From Candidatus Zixiibacteriota bacterium (GTDB taxonomy: Bacteria > Zixibacteria > MSB-5A5 > UBA10806), in the NCBI GenBank assembly GCA_024641335.1, contig JAHEDG010000025.1:1-38711 (forward strand): DNA of 38,711 nucleotides, written 5' to 3'. The notes beneath the pieces are model-generated. The model made no database searches, was not told the origin of the DNA, and saw only the letters and a program-made list of their open reading frames with translations. Positions 9,194 to 17,916 of the stretch are shown piece by piece; position 1 is the stretch's first letter; each line of letters begins with the position of its first letter. Both the position numbers and the translations under genes were made by a program.

Positions 9194-12100
9194 CTAATCC
9201 TCTCGGTCCTCTGTCTTGCCGGTCACAGGCGCCCCGGTGCTGATGATAATTGGCGTATCATTCAGATCGTCCCTGAGAATCCAGCCTCCTGTAGGAGGGC
9301 AGGTGGGACAATAAGCTACGTGATCCACCAGATTAGTGAGGTAATTATAAAGATATACAACGTCCAACCCGTTGAAATTGCAGCTGCCGTTGGCATCCCC
9401 GCCGGCAAAGAACGGGTAGGTGGGCAGATTCGGACGGCAGTCGCAGGTATCAGGCAGATCCGGTCCGCTATGGAAATAGTTGACCATAGTGGTAATATCC
9501 AATCCGTTAATCGAAGCGTCGCTGTTGGCGTCTCCCGGTATGTACGAGCAGAAGCCCACGATCACGTTAACGGAGCAGGAATCAGTTTCGCCGCAGGCAT
9601 CGACACATGAAACGGATATGGTGTTTATTCCGGCCACGGGCGTAAAGCAGATCTCATTGCCGACCAAAGCTCCGCCGACCACATTTATGACCACGATATT
9701 GTTATCCGGGTCGTTAAACTCGAAGTTGTCCAGACATATCGGGCTGTAATCGCCGACTTCGATAATCATATCGTCGGGGCAGATAATTGTCGGGGGGGAG
9801 TTCAGGGAGACATCGATAGTAGTAGAGCACGAGGCGGTCAGGCCGCATGAATCTACGACTGTAAGGGTAATAATATTCTGGCCTATCAGGGGAATAAAAC
9901 AGATTTCATCCGCGTCATTGATTGTCCCTCCGGTAATTAGAACATCGGAGATGTTGTTATTCGGATCACCGTATGAAAATATCCCGAGGCAGACCTCGCC
10001 CATATCGCAAATAACTATGGAAGTATCGCCGGGACAGAAAACAACCGGAGGCTCATTTATCCCCTGCAAAGTAACATTTACCGATCCTGTATCGGCGGCT
10101 CCGCATTCATCCAGACAGACATATTGAACCTGGTATATACCATCGGAACCGGGGGTAAAACAGTATGTCGAACCGTCAAAGCTGCCGCCCCGTCCAGCCT
10201 GGATTACATAGCAGGAATCGAGATTGCCGTCAGGGTCAACTCCCCAGAACGGTCCCAGGCAGACTTCGGAGGGAGCGCAGGTAAAGGTAATGATCGTATC
10301 GGCGGGGACATTCACGGCCGGAGGAGCGTTGAGCCAGACTGTGACGACGGTGCGCGCCGTATCGGCGGCTCCGCAGGCATCGGTAACTATAAGAGATAGC
10401 TGGTTTTCTCCCTGTGACGGCACAAAGCAGATGGAACCGTCGGAGAAATACCCTCCGATCGCCTCGATCGACACTATATTGTTATCGGGATCGCTATAAG
10501 TATATCCCAATACGCAGGTCTCGGAGAGATCACAGACAAACAGATTTTCGGTATCCGGCCCCGACACGGTCGGAGGAGTGTTCAGGTCTATCGTTACCAG
10601 CGTAGTTGACGTATCAGCGGCGCCGCAAATATCGGTGACGATAATAGTCAGGGTATCGACTCCCTCGGTGGCCGTAAAACAGACCGTGCTGCCGTTTAAG
10701 ATTCCGCCGATAACATTAACCGATGAAATATTGTTATCAGGATCGGAACAGGTGAAACCGTCAAGGCAGATTTCCCCCGATTGGCAGACGAAAAGGCTGG
10801 TATCGTTGGGGCTTACGGCCGCGGGAGGGATGTTCAAAGAGACGGTTATATGGGTTACGCAGGTATCGCGCGCCCCGCACTCATCCCCTTTTATCAGCAT
10901 AATGGTATTAACCCCTTCCACCGGGATAAAACAGACCGAGCCGTCCAGGTAATTCCCGCCGACCACTTCGAGGTAATTATGATTATGATCCGGGTCGTCC
11001 CAGCCAAATCCGGGCAGACAGATTTCGCTGAAATCGCAAACGAAAAGCGAAGTATCCGCGGAGCAGACAGCGATTGGCGGAGAATTCACTGTGATATTCA
11101 CATTGGTTACCGACGTATCGGCGGCCCCGCAATCATCGACGCAGATCAGAGTTAACGTATTGATACCCTGAACCGGCATAAAGCAGACCGTATCGCCGTT
11201 CAGGACACCTCCGATCACCTCGACCGAGAGAAGATTGCCGTCCGGATCGCTCCAGGTAAATCCGGGCAGGCAGATCTCGGCCGGATAACAGATAAAAATA
11301 GATGTATCATTGGGGCTGGAGGCGACAGGCGGAGAGTTCAGGGCGCAGGGATCGGACAGGCAGGAGGACGAGAATTGAACTCCGTTGCCTTCATATACGA
11401 ATGCCCCGCTGAAACGGGCGCCGTAATTTTCTCCCAAAACCGCCCCGCAGGGATAGCTTTGTCCGGCAGTAATCATACCGTCGCTGTTATACGATAATCC
11501 CGTACCTGTACGGGAAGCGAATACAGTAATATTCGGGTCATTGGCCGGATCTGATCCTGCCTGACTCTGGTAGGGATCGGTTATGCCGGGATAGGTGTCT
11601 GTAAAGCCGGGAACGTCGCTGAGCCTGATCATGGAGTTTCCGAGGAATATCTGATTATCGGCAAACTCAACGTTGTGTCCGCTGGACCATATATTAAAAT
11701 CGATGGCACATCCGGTTATAGTCATTCTCATAAAATCGTTGGGATCTCCCTGACCGTTCCGCCATTCTCTGGTGGAAACATCCCACCATATCTCATATAG
11801 ATTTTCGGACCATTGATACCATCCCCAGCGATCATTCTGTTTATAGCAGACGCCGGAGGAGGTATCGCCGAATGTTTCGAAACCGGCTGTAAAGATATTG
11901 ATACCGGGCGACGGCGGCGAATCCAACACGGCCAGCACGCTTCCGTGGAACTGTTCAAGGGAATTACCGGCAGAATAGATATGCGCGGCCAGATTCCAAC
12001 TGCCTTGCCCGTCGACCCAGATATATACACCGCCGGAATCGGGCGGAGGCAGAGGCAGGGTCGGTTCTCCCATAAAATAGGAAGTATCCACCGGGTTATA

Positions 12101-12274
12101 ATTCGGCGGCGGCCCGGGAGGAACATTGCCCGGAGGATAGTAGAATGTGCCGAAGGGGGGATCGGCCATCGCGTCCATGGCCGCCGGCAGCAGTAAAAGC
12201 ATCAATAGAATCAGAAACACGCAGATCCGGGCGAAACCGGTAGTATTAGAAGGCACGCGATAACTGTTGGGCAT
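9194..12274 (-). CDS. Secreted protein with seven Ig-like repeats and dockerin-like tail
   Basis: A signal peptide (about 1-36; hydrophobic stretch 'ICVFLILLMLLLLPAAM') precedes a unique region of about 280 residues, Gly/Asn/Trp-rich, which I do not recognise. Then come seven repeats of about 84 residues (about 312-906) with the pattern N-x-PP...DTS...C...eiCL..F...DPD.N...V..GG......CF.P..G.N......D.CGa.DT. The spaced Cys pairs suggest disulphides. The C-terminus has two Ca-binding-type loops, 'GDANSDASINGLD' and 'GDANGSCNFNGLD', like a type I dockerin, though no cohesin gene is seen here. There is no NPF-type sorting domain. AAGGAGAG at 12280-12287 fixes the ATG. Probably a surface or extracellular adhesive or structural protein; no enzyme domain is visible. 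Confidence 0.85.
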   Translation of the reverse strand: MPNSYRVPSNTTGFARICVFLILLMLLLLPAAMDAMADPPFGTFYYPPGNVPPGPPPNYNPVDTSYFMGEPTLPLPPPDSGGVYIWVDGQGSWNLAAHIYSAGNSLEQFHGSVLAVLDSPPSPGINIFTAGFETFGDTSSGVCYKQNDRWGWYQWSENLYEIWWDVSTREWRNGQGDPNDFMRMTITGCAIDFNIWSSGHNVEFADNQIFLGNSMIRLSDVPGFTDTYPGITDPYQSQAGSDPANDPNITVFASRTGTGLSYNSDGMITAGQSYPCGAVLGENYGARFSGAFVYEGNGVQFSSSCLSDPCALNSPPVASSPNDTSIFICYPAEICLPGFTWSDPDGNLLSVEVIGGVLNGDTVCFMPVQGINTLTLICVDDCGAADTSVTNVNITVNSPPIAVCSADTSLFVCDFSEICLPGFGWDDPDHNHNYLEVVGGNYLDGSVCFIPVEGVNTIMLIKGDECGARDTCVTHITVSLNIPPAAVSPNDTSLFVCQSGEICLDGFTCSDPDNNISSVNVIGGILNGSTVCFTATEGVDTLTIIVTDICGAADTSTTLVTIDLNTPPTVSGPDTENLFVCDLSETCVLGYTYSDPDNNIVSIEAIGGYFSDGSICFVPSQGENQLSLIVTDACGAADTARTVVTVWLNAPPAVNVPADTIITFTCAPSEVCLGPFWGVDPDGNLDSCYVIQAGRGGSFDGSTYCFTPGSDGIYQVQYVCLDECGAADTGSVNVTLQGINEPPVVFCPGDTSIVICDMGEVCLGIFSYGDPNNNISDVLITGGTINDADEICFIPLIGQNIITLTVVDSCGLTASCSTTIDVSLNSPPTIICPDDMIIEVGDYSPICLDNFEFNDPDNNIVVINVVGGALVGNEICFTPVAGINTISVSCVDACGETDSCSVNVIVGFCSYIPGDANSDASINGLDITTMVNYFHSGPDLPDTCDCRPNLPTYPFFAGGDANGSCNFNGLDVVYLYNYLTNLVDHVAYCPTCPPTGGWILRDDLNDTPIIISTGAPVTGKTEDRED
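9556..11339 (-). repeat. Seven tandem coding repeats of about 255 bp
   Basis: Tandem repeats inside the large secreted protein, one per Ig-like domain. Repeated DNA words include the stretches coding for 'CGAADT' and 'DPDNNI'. The copies are diverged, so the duplication is not recent. Confidence 0.8.
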
Positions 12275-12660
12275 AGCTTCTCTCCTTGTTTACTCGCGCC
12301 AAGTCTTTTTTTTCGATAGTAAGGGAAAACGAATTCCGTCCAGGGTATAGACTTTTCAAGGCGGAATTTATGATCATTATAAACGTAAATGATATCGCTT
12401 CGATAAATAGAAGAGCCGGAAGTAGATTATCTGGTTTTGGGGCGAATAACTTATCCACTATATTATCCTGATTCGCTCAATTTACGCGGACAGCATTTTC
12501 TATCGGCTACCGGTAAATCGATTAAGGCGCATTAAATCGCCAATTAGGAACGCTATATTGTGTTTATTCAGTTACGCTCGGGGTTAACCGCGTTAATCGC
12601 GGTTACCTGATTTCCCCTAAGAAGCCCCAAGGATTTAAAACCGCAACAACCTGACATTTC
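12275..12660 (-). promoter_or_regulatory. Long 5' leader with strong hairpin
   Basis: About 380 nt lie between the promoter at 12661-12689 and the start of the Ig-repeat protein. The clearest structure is the inverted repeat 12582-12607: an 11-nt and a 10-nt arm around TTAAT, nearly perfect with one bulge. On the minus strand it is flanked by GGGG and CCCC that can extend it. No known riboswitch consensus was recognised. It could be a structured leader, a stability element, or an operator. Open frames here look like noise. Confidence 0.4.
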
Positions 12661-12689
12661 AATATAAATACGACCGCCAAGCGTGTCAA
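12661..12689 (-). promoter_or_regulatory. Consensus promoter for the Ig-repeat/dockerin gene
   Basis: On the minus strand TTGACA (12689-12684), a 17-nt spacer and TATATT (12666-12661). This is close to the housekeeping sigma consensus. It points towards the gene starting at 12274 and would give a leader of about 380 nt. Confidence 0.6.
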
Positions 12690-12719
12690 GAAAATTCAGG
12701 CGATGCCGATGACATTGAT

Positions 12720-12932
12720 ATGCAGGTACAGTTCAAGTTAAAAATGAAAGATGCCCGAATTTTAGATGACAAGGTCGATTACCTGGAGCTTGAATGGCAA
12801 GAGGACTTGACTCCAAGGCAATTGGCGGCCCGGTTTCATCTCTGGCTGAGCGATCATACATTCATCCAAAGACGTTTGCCGGATCTAAAAGACGCTTCTT
12901 TCTGCCAGTTGTTTATAAACCCGTTACAATGA
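12720..12932 (+). CDS. Small hypothetical protein, 70 residues
   Basis: Not recognised. The frame encodes an acidic-then-mixed protein with a protein-like middle ('EWQEDLTPRQLAARFHLWL') and no membrane segment. It ends by overlapping the convergent deacetylase gene by 9 bp. Against it: no clear Shine-Dalgarno before the ATG, no obvious promoter, and a start just upstream of a promoter that faces the other way. The open frame extends to 12639 without an earlier usual start codon. It could be a remnant of a longer gene. Confidence 0.4.
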   Translation: MQVQFKLKMKDARILDDKVDYLELEWQEDLTPRQLAARFHLWLSDHTFIQRRLPDLKDASFCQLFINPLQ

Positions 12933-14099
12933 CTCTATCGATTCAAATAACTCTTTATAGTTCAATAGCTTAACACCTAACCTATCGCATTGTCCCTGAA
13001 ACTTTATCAACGCTCCGATATTCTGGTTATCACCGCTAAGGAGCAGATCGATCCGTTTTGCCTCCCCGGAGTAAATCAGATCATCGAGTATCGGGGAAAA
13101 CCGGTTTTCCCCGGTATTTTCTTTAATATTGATCGGATCGGGAATTCGAACAATTCTTAAGCCTATGGAATAGGCCAGGCTGTCGATTTTGTCCGGCAGA
13201 GAATCGGTCAGAAGGTAATTAATATCCTCGTTTTCCGCACTTTTCAGGACAGCTTCGACAAACTCCCTGTCCGTCTTTTCGGTACGTCGGAAATAGAAAG
13301 CGAACAGGTTGGGATGGAGACCAAACAGCTCCGACGCGATATCGTCATCGGAGGCTGATCCCGACTTTCTTCCCCGCCGTCCTTTTCGTCTGCCGGCCAG
13401 CCTGGATATTTCGGTCAGACCAGATTTATCCGCCGCGATCTCGAGTATCGAGCCTATCTGCCTTGATTCCAGGATTTTTTTCATATCCTTTTGCGGATAG
13501 ACATCGATTCTCCCGTAATAGGCGAACGATATTCCGCTATCCAGAATCCTGATCAGATCCCTGCCGATCAGGCCGCCGAGATCATCGAGCACAAAGCCGA
13601 CCGATCTGCCGCGAAGATACGTATTGGCCGACGATTCCACATTGAGAGCCAGGACGATATAGTCATCGGATTTTATCATGCAGGTTAATATTTTATCACG
13701 GGGGGATTCGACACAATCGCAGGAAAAGCCTCTCGACCCGGCCTCTCTCTCTATTTTTTCCGCGTAGATAACCAATGGCAAGGCAGCCGGCCAGGGCTGG
13801 GTCATACTCATAACGGACCGTCCATCCGGCAGTAATAAATCCTGACCGACCCTGGTGGAATCGTCGAGAAAGAAACTCCGGTCGATATCGACAACCATCG
13901 ACCCGGCCAGCTGTGAGAGCTCTTTAAGTCCGCTTTTGCCGGGGAGGTTTCTTGAGACAAAGTTCTTCAGGCTTTCCAGGCGGTAGTTGCCAACAACCAG
14001 GATGATCAGTAAAAATGCCAGAATCAGGGCGATATTTTTTTTATTATCCCGGTATAGTTTTCCGCGCAGTTTTCTGCTCAGGCGTCCTTGATTTTTCAT
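12924..14099 (-). CDS. Divergent polysaccharide deacetylase family protein (YibQ-like)
   Basis: An N-terminal membrane anchor (about 18-38) is followed by a periplasmic region and a domain with 'VGFVLDDLGGLIG' at about 165-177, which fits the conserved 'DDlG' motif of the divergent polysaccharide deacetylase family (PF04748, E. coli YibQ). Later pieces also fit: a 'SFAYYGR' strand where the family has its 'ailP' strand, and a conserved 'IVRIPDPI' near the end. A basic linker (RRKGRRGRKSG) sits in the middle. YibQ lies next to envC in E. coli; here it closes the tatD-rSAM operon, 2 bp after the second lipoprotein. Activity is unproven even in the known family members. Confidence 0.6.
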   Translation of the reverse strand: MKNQGRLSRKLRGKLYRDNKKNIALILAFLLIILVVGNYRLESLKNFVSRNLPGKSGLKELSQLAGSMVVDIDRSFFLDDSTRVGQDLLLPDGRSVMSMTQPWPAALPLVIYAEKIEREAGSRGFSCDCVESPRDKILTCMIKSDDYIVLALNVESSANTYLRGRSVGFVLDDLGGLIGRDLIRILDSGISFAYYGRIDVYPQKDMKKILESRQIGSILEIAADKSGLTEISRLAGRRKGRRGRKSGSASDDDIASELFGLHPNLFAFYFRRTEKTDREFVEAVLKSAENEDINYLLTDSLPDKIDSLAYSIGLRIVRIPDPINIKENTGENRFSPILDDLIYSGEAKRIDLLLSGDNQNIGALIKFQGQCDRLGVKLLNYKELFESIESL

Positions 14100-14101
14100 A
14101 G

Positions 14102-14686
14102 CTAAATAGTAAAAGAATGATCTTCCCAGAGAACGATCCGCCAGAAGCCGTCGCTCGATTCCCGGAGCTTAAACAGCGCCTGCCCATTAGCCTCGAACTG
14201 CTGATAATTATAGGCACCGGAGAGATCGCGAAGCGAAAGGTGAAAAGTAACCAGCCAGACTTCCCATATTTCCCCATTGTGAAGTTCGGGGGCGTCGGGA
14301 TCTATTCTGCGGGGGACCCAGGTATCAAGCCTAATCTCGTTAAAAGCTCCGAACAGCCGCCCGGTACGTACCAGATCGCCGGAGGCTCCGTCGCGGGGAA
14401 CCTCGACCTCCTCGATCTCCCCCTGCCTGTTTTGATCGATAAACAGAAAAATGAAATCGCGGTCCAGGCAGTTTTCATAAACATCGTTATCCCGGTTTTC
14501 ATAAGCATACTTAAAATTCGATAAGGCGGCGGAAGCGTTAACAGAGTCAGGACATTCCGCGCAGTTTTGCGGCAGAATAGGAGCCAGGGATCCTGGGCCG
14601 ACCCTCGGCGGAGCGAAAGGATTGGAGCAGGCCAAATACAAAAGGCCTGACGTCAGCAGCCGTTTCATCAAAGTCATGTTTTTCAT
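14102..14686 (-). CDS. Lipoprotein, paralogue of its upstream neighbour
   Basis: A 194-residue lipoprotein of unknown function. The start at 14686 is chosen because it gives a short basic N-terminus, a hydrophobic stretch and the lipobox LLYLAC with Cys20, and because its ATG overlaps the stop of the gene before (ATGA). The frame is open further upstream but that part reads as non-signal sequence. The body 'FKYAYENRDNDVYENCLDRDFIF' (given here as a motif in two parts: FKYAYENRD and YENCLDRDFIF) and the ending 'WRIVLWEDH' resemble SnoaL/NTF2-like folds. The neighbouring lipoprotein has the same layout. Likely anchored in the outer or inner membrane. Confidence 0.72.
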   Translation of the reverse strand: MKNMTLMKRLLTSGLLYLACSNPFAPPRVGPGSLAPILPQNCAECPDSVNASAALSNFKYAYENRDNDVYENCLDRDFIFLFIDQNRQGEIEEVEVPRDGASGDLVRTGRLFGAFNEIRLDTWVPRRIDPDAPELHNGEIWEVWLVTFHLSLRDLSGAYNYQQFEANGQALFKLRESSDGFWRIVLWEDHSFTI

Positions 14687-15297
14687 CGTCGATACCTGGC
14701 CTTGAAATCTCCCCAGTCGTCCTGGCCCGAATTGGCCGGAATATCCTCCCAAAGATAAATAGTCCACCAGTTCAACTGTTCGGCTCGAAGATGAAACGCG
14801 GCCAACCCCTCGATAGTTGTGGTATCCCTGCTTTCCGGCGAACCGGAGATTAGCGTAAGATAATATAGTCTGTACAGCACTGAAACCGAATCCTCGATAA
14901 TATCGCTGTAATTGCCGGAGGCTGCCAGTAGAAGAAACATATCGAGCGTATCCTCGCTTTGGAAGGTCGAAAAGATATTACCGGCCACATCGATTTCCAC
15001 CGATTTACTCCACAGCGAAAAGAGCTCCCCGCGACCGTCGTTGACAGCGTCGATGGAATCTTCGGGGGATGAGAAACTGAAAGAATCGGAAAAACAAAGC
15101 TGATAATTGGATACTATCATCTCGTTATAGGCGAAGAGCAGGTTTCTGACCGCCACCTCGGGGGCCTGAGGGGTTTCCCATGTTCCGGTAGCCCCGTATG
15201 GATACTCCGAATCACGGGTGGAAAACGGATTCTTGACGCAGGCGGCCAGCATCAAGATCAGACAGCCGACGGCTATTTTGTAATTGCGCGATCTCAA
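14683..15297 (-). CDS. Lipoprotein, paralogue of its downstream neighbour
   Basis: A 204-residue lipoprotein with lipobox LMLAAC (Cys20). The layout 'LLFAYNEMIVSNYQLCFSDSF' splits into an 'AYN' helix and a 'YQLCFSDSFSF' strand that match 'AYENRD' and 'YENCLDRDFIF' of the next gene. Both end with a Trp-rich strand (here 'WWTIYLWEDI'), and this one adds 'WGDFKARYR'. An NTF2/SnoaL-like fold is plausible but not proven. The start is TTG at 15297, overlapping the TGA of the beta-barrel gene, so the two are translationally coupled. Function unknown. Confidence 0.72.
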   Translation of the reverse strand: MRSRNYKIAVGCLILMLAACVKNPFSTRDSEYPYGATGTWETPQAPEVAVRNLLFAYNEMIVSNYQLCFSDSFSFSSPEDSIDAVNDGRGELFSLWSKSVEIDVAGNIFSTFQSEDTLDMFLLLAASGNYSDIIEDSVSVLYRLYYLTLISGSPESRDTTTIEGLAAFHLRAEQLNWWTIYLWEDIPANSGQDDWGDFKARYRR

Positions 15298-17111
15298 AAT
15301 CTGTACTCCATGGATACCTTTACATAATCATTCGTTTCCCGCGGCCGGTCATTGAATTTTCTCAACCGGTGAGAGAATCCGGCTGTCAATCTTCGATTGA
15401 AGCTCCAATCGAAGACCATTTCCAATTCAAAAAACATCTTCACCTGCTCGTCTGTCAAGGATCTTATCTCCGCCGGCTCGGTCGTTTCTACGGGGATTTC
15501 CAGCGAATGATCGTAGTTTCCGGTTTTCTCCCAGGAAAAAAAGGGGCTTAGCTTTAGAATCTCCCACGGGAAGTAGTTTAATTTCGTTTCGATTCCGTTT
15601 CGTCTGCGATCCCAGCTGACAGCCTGCTGCCAGCCGTCATCCCAGATCAGCTGACCGTAATCCTCATAACGGTAAATATAGCTTTGGAGGATCTCGAGGC
15701 GGTTCGATACGACAAAGAGGATGTCGCTTCTGGAGGTGGCTCTCCTGAAAATCCTGTTTTTGGTGGCGATCTTTTTCCGGTCGTAATCGAAGGTCAGATA
15801 ATTGGCCTGTATATCGAATGTCTGTTTCAACTCCAGCCGGCTCCACGGCCTCCACAGAGTGTAGGGAGCCATGATATAGGTATCGTTGCGGCCGTTATTG
15901 GCCGATTTCATGCCGGAGATATTGATCTGGTGAAACGCGTTCGCTCCTCCGGAAATACCGGCGGTTAGATGAGGGCTGAAGACATGACTATATCGGCCGT
16001 TGATCAGGAGCGATCTTTTATCCCAGTCGTCCCGGTTGGAACCGAGGTTGGGGTTGGAAAACGAGGTAACTCCTATCAGGAAATCGAGCGAGACTGAATC
16101 GTCGGGCGATAATTCCACGAGACCATGAAATGACAGCTCACCGATATCGGTATCCTGATCGAGATTCATTCCCTGATAATCCTGGCGGGAATTGCTCCAT
16201 CTATACCCGACGGACCCTCTGGCAAGATCGGCAGCCTTGCCGGTGATCGCCAATTCATACCCTTCGCCGCTTCCGAAGTTATCTTTTTGCACCTCCGCCG
16301 GATCGTTGATCAAGCCGCCTCTATAAAGAAAGCGGGAAAGATGCGCCTGGCCGTCAAAATTCAATCTGAGACCGACGGGAAGAGCCACCGATAAGGCCAG
16401 GCCGCCGAGTCTTTCCTGTTTTATCTGTCTGGTGATACCGCCGATATCGCCGCCGGGCCCGTAGTATTTTTTAGAGGCTTCATTTCCGGCGAATGAAAAA
16501 GCCAGCGTGTCGGTTTCGAGGAATCTATAAACCGCGCCGAGATTGCCTCCGCCTTCCTGTGACGGAATATTCGAAATATTGATTCTATTATAGTTCAGGG
16601 CGGCCTGGATTACAGCGCCGTTAAATCCTATCGGTTTTAGAGCCACCTCGCAACCATAACCGATCCCCTGCTCGTCGAGCTGGGATTCCAACTCCGATCT
16701 TTTCTTGTTATCGGCCCGGATCATGGGGCTGATTTCGATATACTTAGCCGGACGGTAAGCCAGTCCCATGGCCAGTTTCGACGTCCTGACCCGCCTTCGA
16801 TCCAGACCGTTGACCGTGTATTCTCCTGAGGTCATCAGGCTGAATCTTCTCAACAGCAACACCCGCGATTCGAAATCTGCGGTGGCGTTCTCCTGCCAAC
16901 GGTCAAGATTCCCCTTGATAAGATTCGATTGACCTTCAAAAGACGCGCGGAAACTGCGGTTGTTCTTCAACATCATGTAATTAAAACCGGTTTGCCAGTT
17001 GTAGGTCTGGTTATCGCGATCGAAATCGAGGCGTATCCCGGCTCTGGATACCCCGGCGATCAGAACTACCGGGAACAGGCATAGTATTATTCTGAAAGTA
17101 TATCTACGCAT
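15294..17111 (-). CDS. Outer-membrane beta-barrel protein, unknown function
   Basis: A 605-residue protein with a signal peptide (about 1-24, ending SRA). The rest is made of alternating polar/hydrophobic strands with aromatic girdle residues, and it ends in 'VSMEYRF', the C-terminal Phe typical of barrels assembled by BAM. No plug, TonB box or known porin signature was recognised. It overlaps rsmA by 8 bp upstream and the lipoprotein by 4 bp downstream, so it is co-made with two lipoproteins. A barrel plus lipoproteins suggests an outer-membrane complex, but the substrate cannot be read from sequence. Confidence 0.75.
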   Translation of the reverse strand: MRRYTFRIILCLFPVVLIAGVSRAGIRLDFDRDNQTYNWQTGFNYMMLKNNRSFRASFEGQSNLIKGNLDRWQENATADFESRVLLLRRFSLMTSGEYTVNGLDRRRVRTSKLAMGLAYRPAKYIEISPMIRADNKKRSELESQLDEQGIGYGCEVALKPIGFNGAVIQAALNYNRINISNIPSQEGGGNLGAVYRFLETDTLAFSFAGNEASKKYYGPGGDIGGITRQIKQERLGGLALSVALPVGLRLNFDGQAHLSRFLYRGGLINDPAEVQKDNFGSGEGYELAITGKAADLARGSVGYRWSNSRQDYQGMNLDQDTDIGELSFHGLVELSPDDSVSLDFLIGVTSFSNPNLGSNRDDWDKRSLLINGRYSHVFSPHLTAGISGGANAFHQINISGMKSANNGRNDTYIMAPYTLWRPWSRLELKQTFDIQANYLTFDYDRKKIATKNRIFRRATSRSDILFVVSNRLEILQSYIYRYEDYGQLIWDDGWQQAVSWDRRRNGIETKLNYFPWEILKLSPFFSWEKTGNYDHSLEIPVETTEPAEIRSLTDEQVKMFFELEMVFDWSFNRRLTAGFSHRLRKFNDRPRETNDYVKVSMEYRF

Positions 17112-17916
17112 ATTCTTTGATGGATTCGTACAAACGCATGAACTCCTCGATAGAGATCCGTTCGGCGCGAATATCTTCGTTTTTCCCCATCTCTTCGAGC
17201 AGCTCGATAATTTTATCCCGGGGAACGAAGAGGGTCGCGGTCATGGAATTAACCAGTTTCTTTCTTTTTTGGGCAAAACAGCCTCTCAGAAAATCTCGGA
17301 ACTCCGGGTAATTGATATGCTCGCTCAATTTTCGATCCGGTTCCAGTATCAGCGCCGACGACATAACGTCGGGCCTGGGGTTAAAACAACCCGGAGGGAT
17401 ATCGAAAAGCCGTTTGATTTTATAAAATGACTGAATCATCACGGTCAATGATCCGTAATCGCGGCCGCCGGGCGCGGCCCTAAGGCGATCGGCTACTTCT
17501 TTCTGAACTGTTATGACCGCCCGTTTGACTGCCTCGTGGTATTCGATCAGCCATTCGACCAGCGCTCCGCTTATGTTGTATGGAAGATTGCCAATCACTT
17601 TCAAGCCGTCAGCCGCCCAGTTGGTCGGATTTGTTTTGATGATATCGTTTTCTATTAGCTTAAACCTGTCGTTACCCCCAAAACGTTCCTTAAGAAGCGG
17701 AAGCAGATCCCGGTCTAATTCGACGGCTATAAGATCGACCCCTTTGGCCAGGATCTTTTCTGTCAGGACTCCCTCTCCCGGTCCGATCTCCAGAATGGTA
17801 TCGCCCGGCTCGATCCGCAGGGCGTTGACCAATCTGTCGGCCTTGCGAAGATCGACCAGGAAATTCTGGCCGAATCTCTTTTTAGGAACCTGTTTTCCTT
17901 TGGAAAAATTATCCAT
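17104..17916 (-). CDS. rsmA: 16S rRNA dimethyladenosine transferase RsmA
   Basis: Dimethylates the two adjacent adenines near the 3' end of 16S rRNA during small-subunit assembly. The 270 residues show 'KKRFGQNFL' near the N-terminus, the SAM-binding loop 'LEIGPGEGVLT' (about 42-52) and the catalytic 'NLPYNIS' motif (about 110-116), all intact. The ATG at 17916 overlaps the end of the tatD fusion by 8 bp. A tatD-rsmA pair is common in bacteria, often next to metG, which here sits about 10 kb away on the other strand. Confidence 0.95.
   Translation of the reverse strand: MDNFSKGKQVPKKRFGQNFLVDLRKADRLVNALRIEPGDTILEIGPGEGVLTEKILAKGVDLIAVELDRDLLPLLKERFGGNDRFKLIENDIIKTNPTNWAADGLKVIGNLPYNISGALVEWLIEYHEAVKRAVITVQKEVADRLRAAPGGRDYGSLTVMIQSFYKIKRLFDIPPGCFNPRPDVMSSALILEPDRKLSEHINYPEFRDFLRGCFAQKRKKLVNSMTATLFVPRDKIIELLEEMGKNEDIRAERISIEEFMRLYESIKEYA

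Noticed and set aside
9330-9555. Dockerin-like tail as evidence for a cellulosome
   Set aside because: No cohesin, scaffoldin or glycoside hydrolase is present; such tails are common in secreted proteins of this group.
9556-11339. Regular repeats that might be a CRISPR array
   Set aside because: They are about 255 bp long, diverged, and lie in one open frame as Ig-like domains.
12246-12458. 70-residue minus-strand frame overlapping the start of the Ig-repeat gene
   Set aside because: It overlaps the Shine-Dalgarno and signal peptide region of a well-supported gene and has no ribosome site itself.
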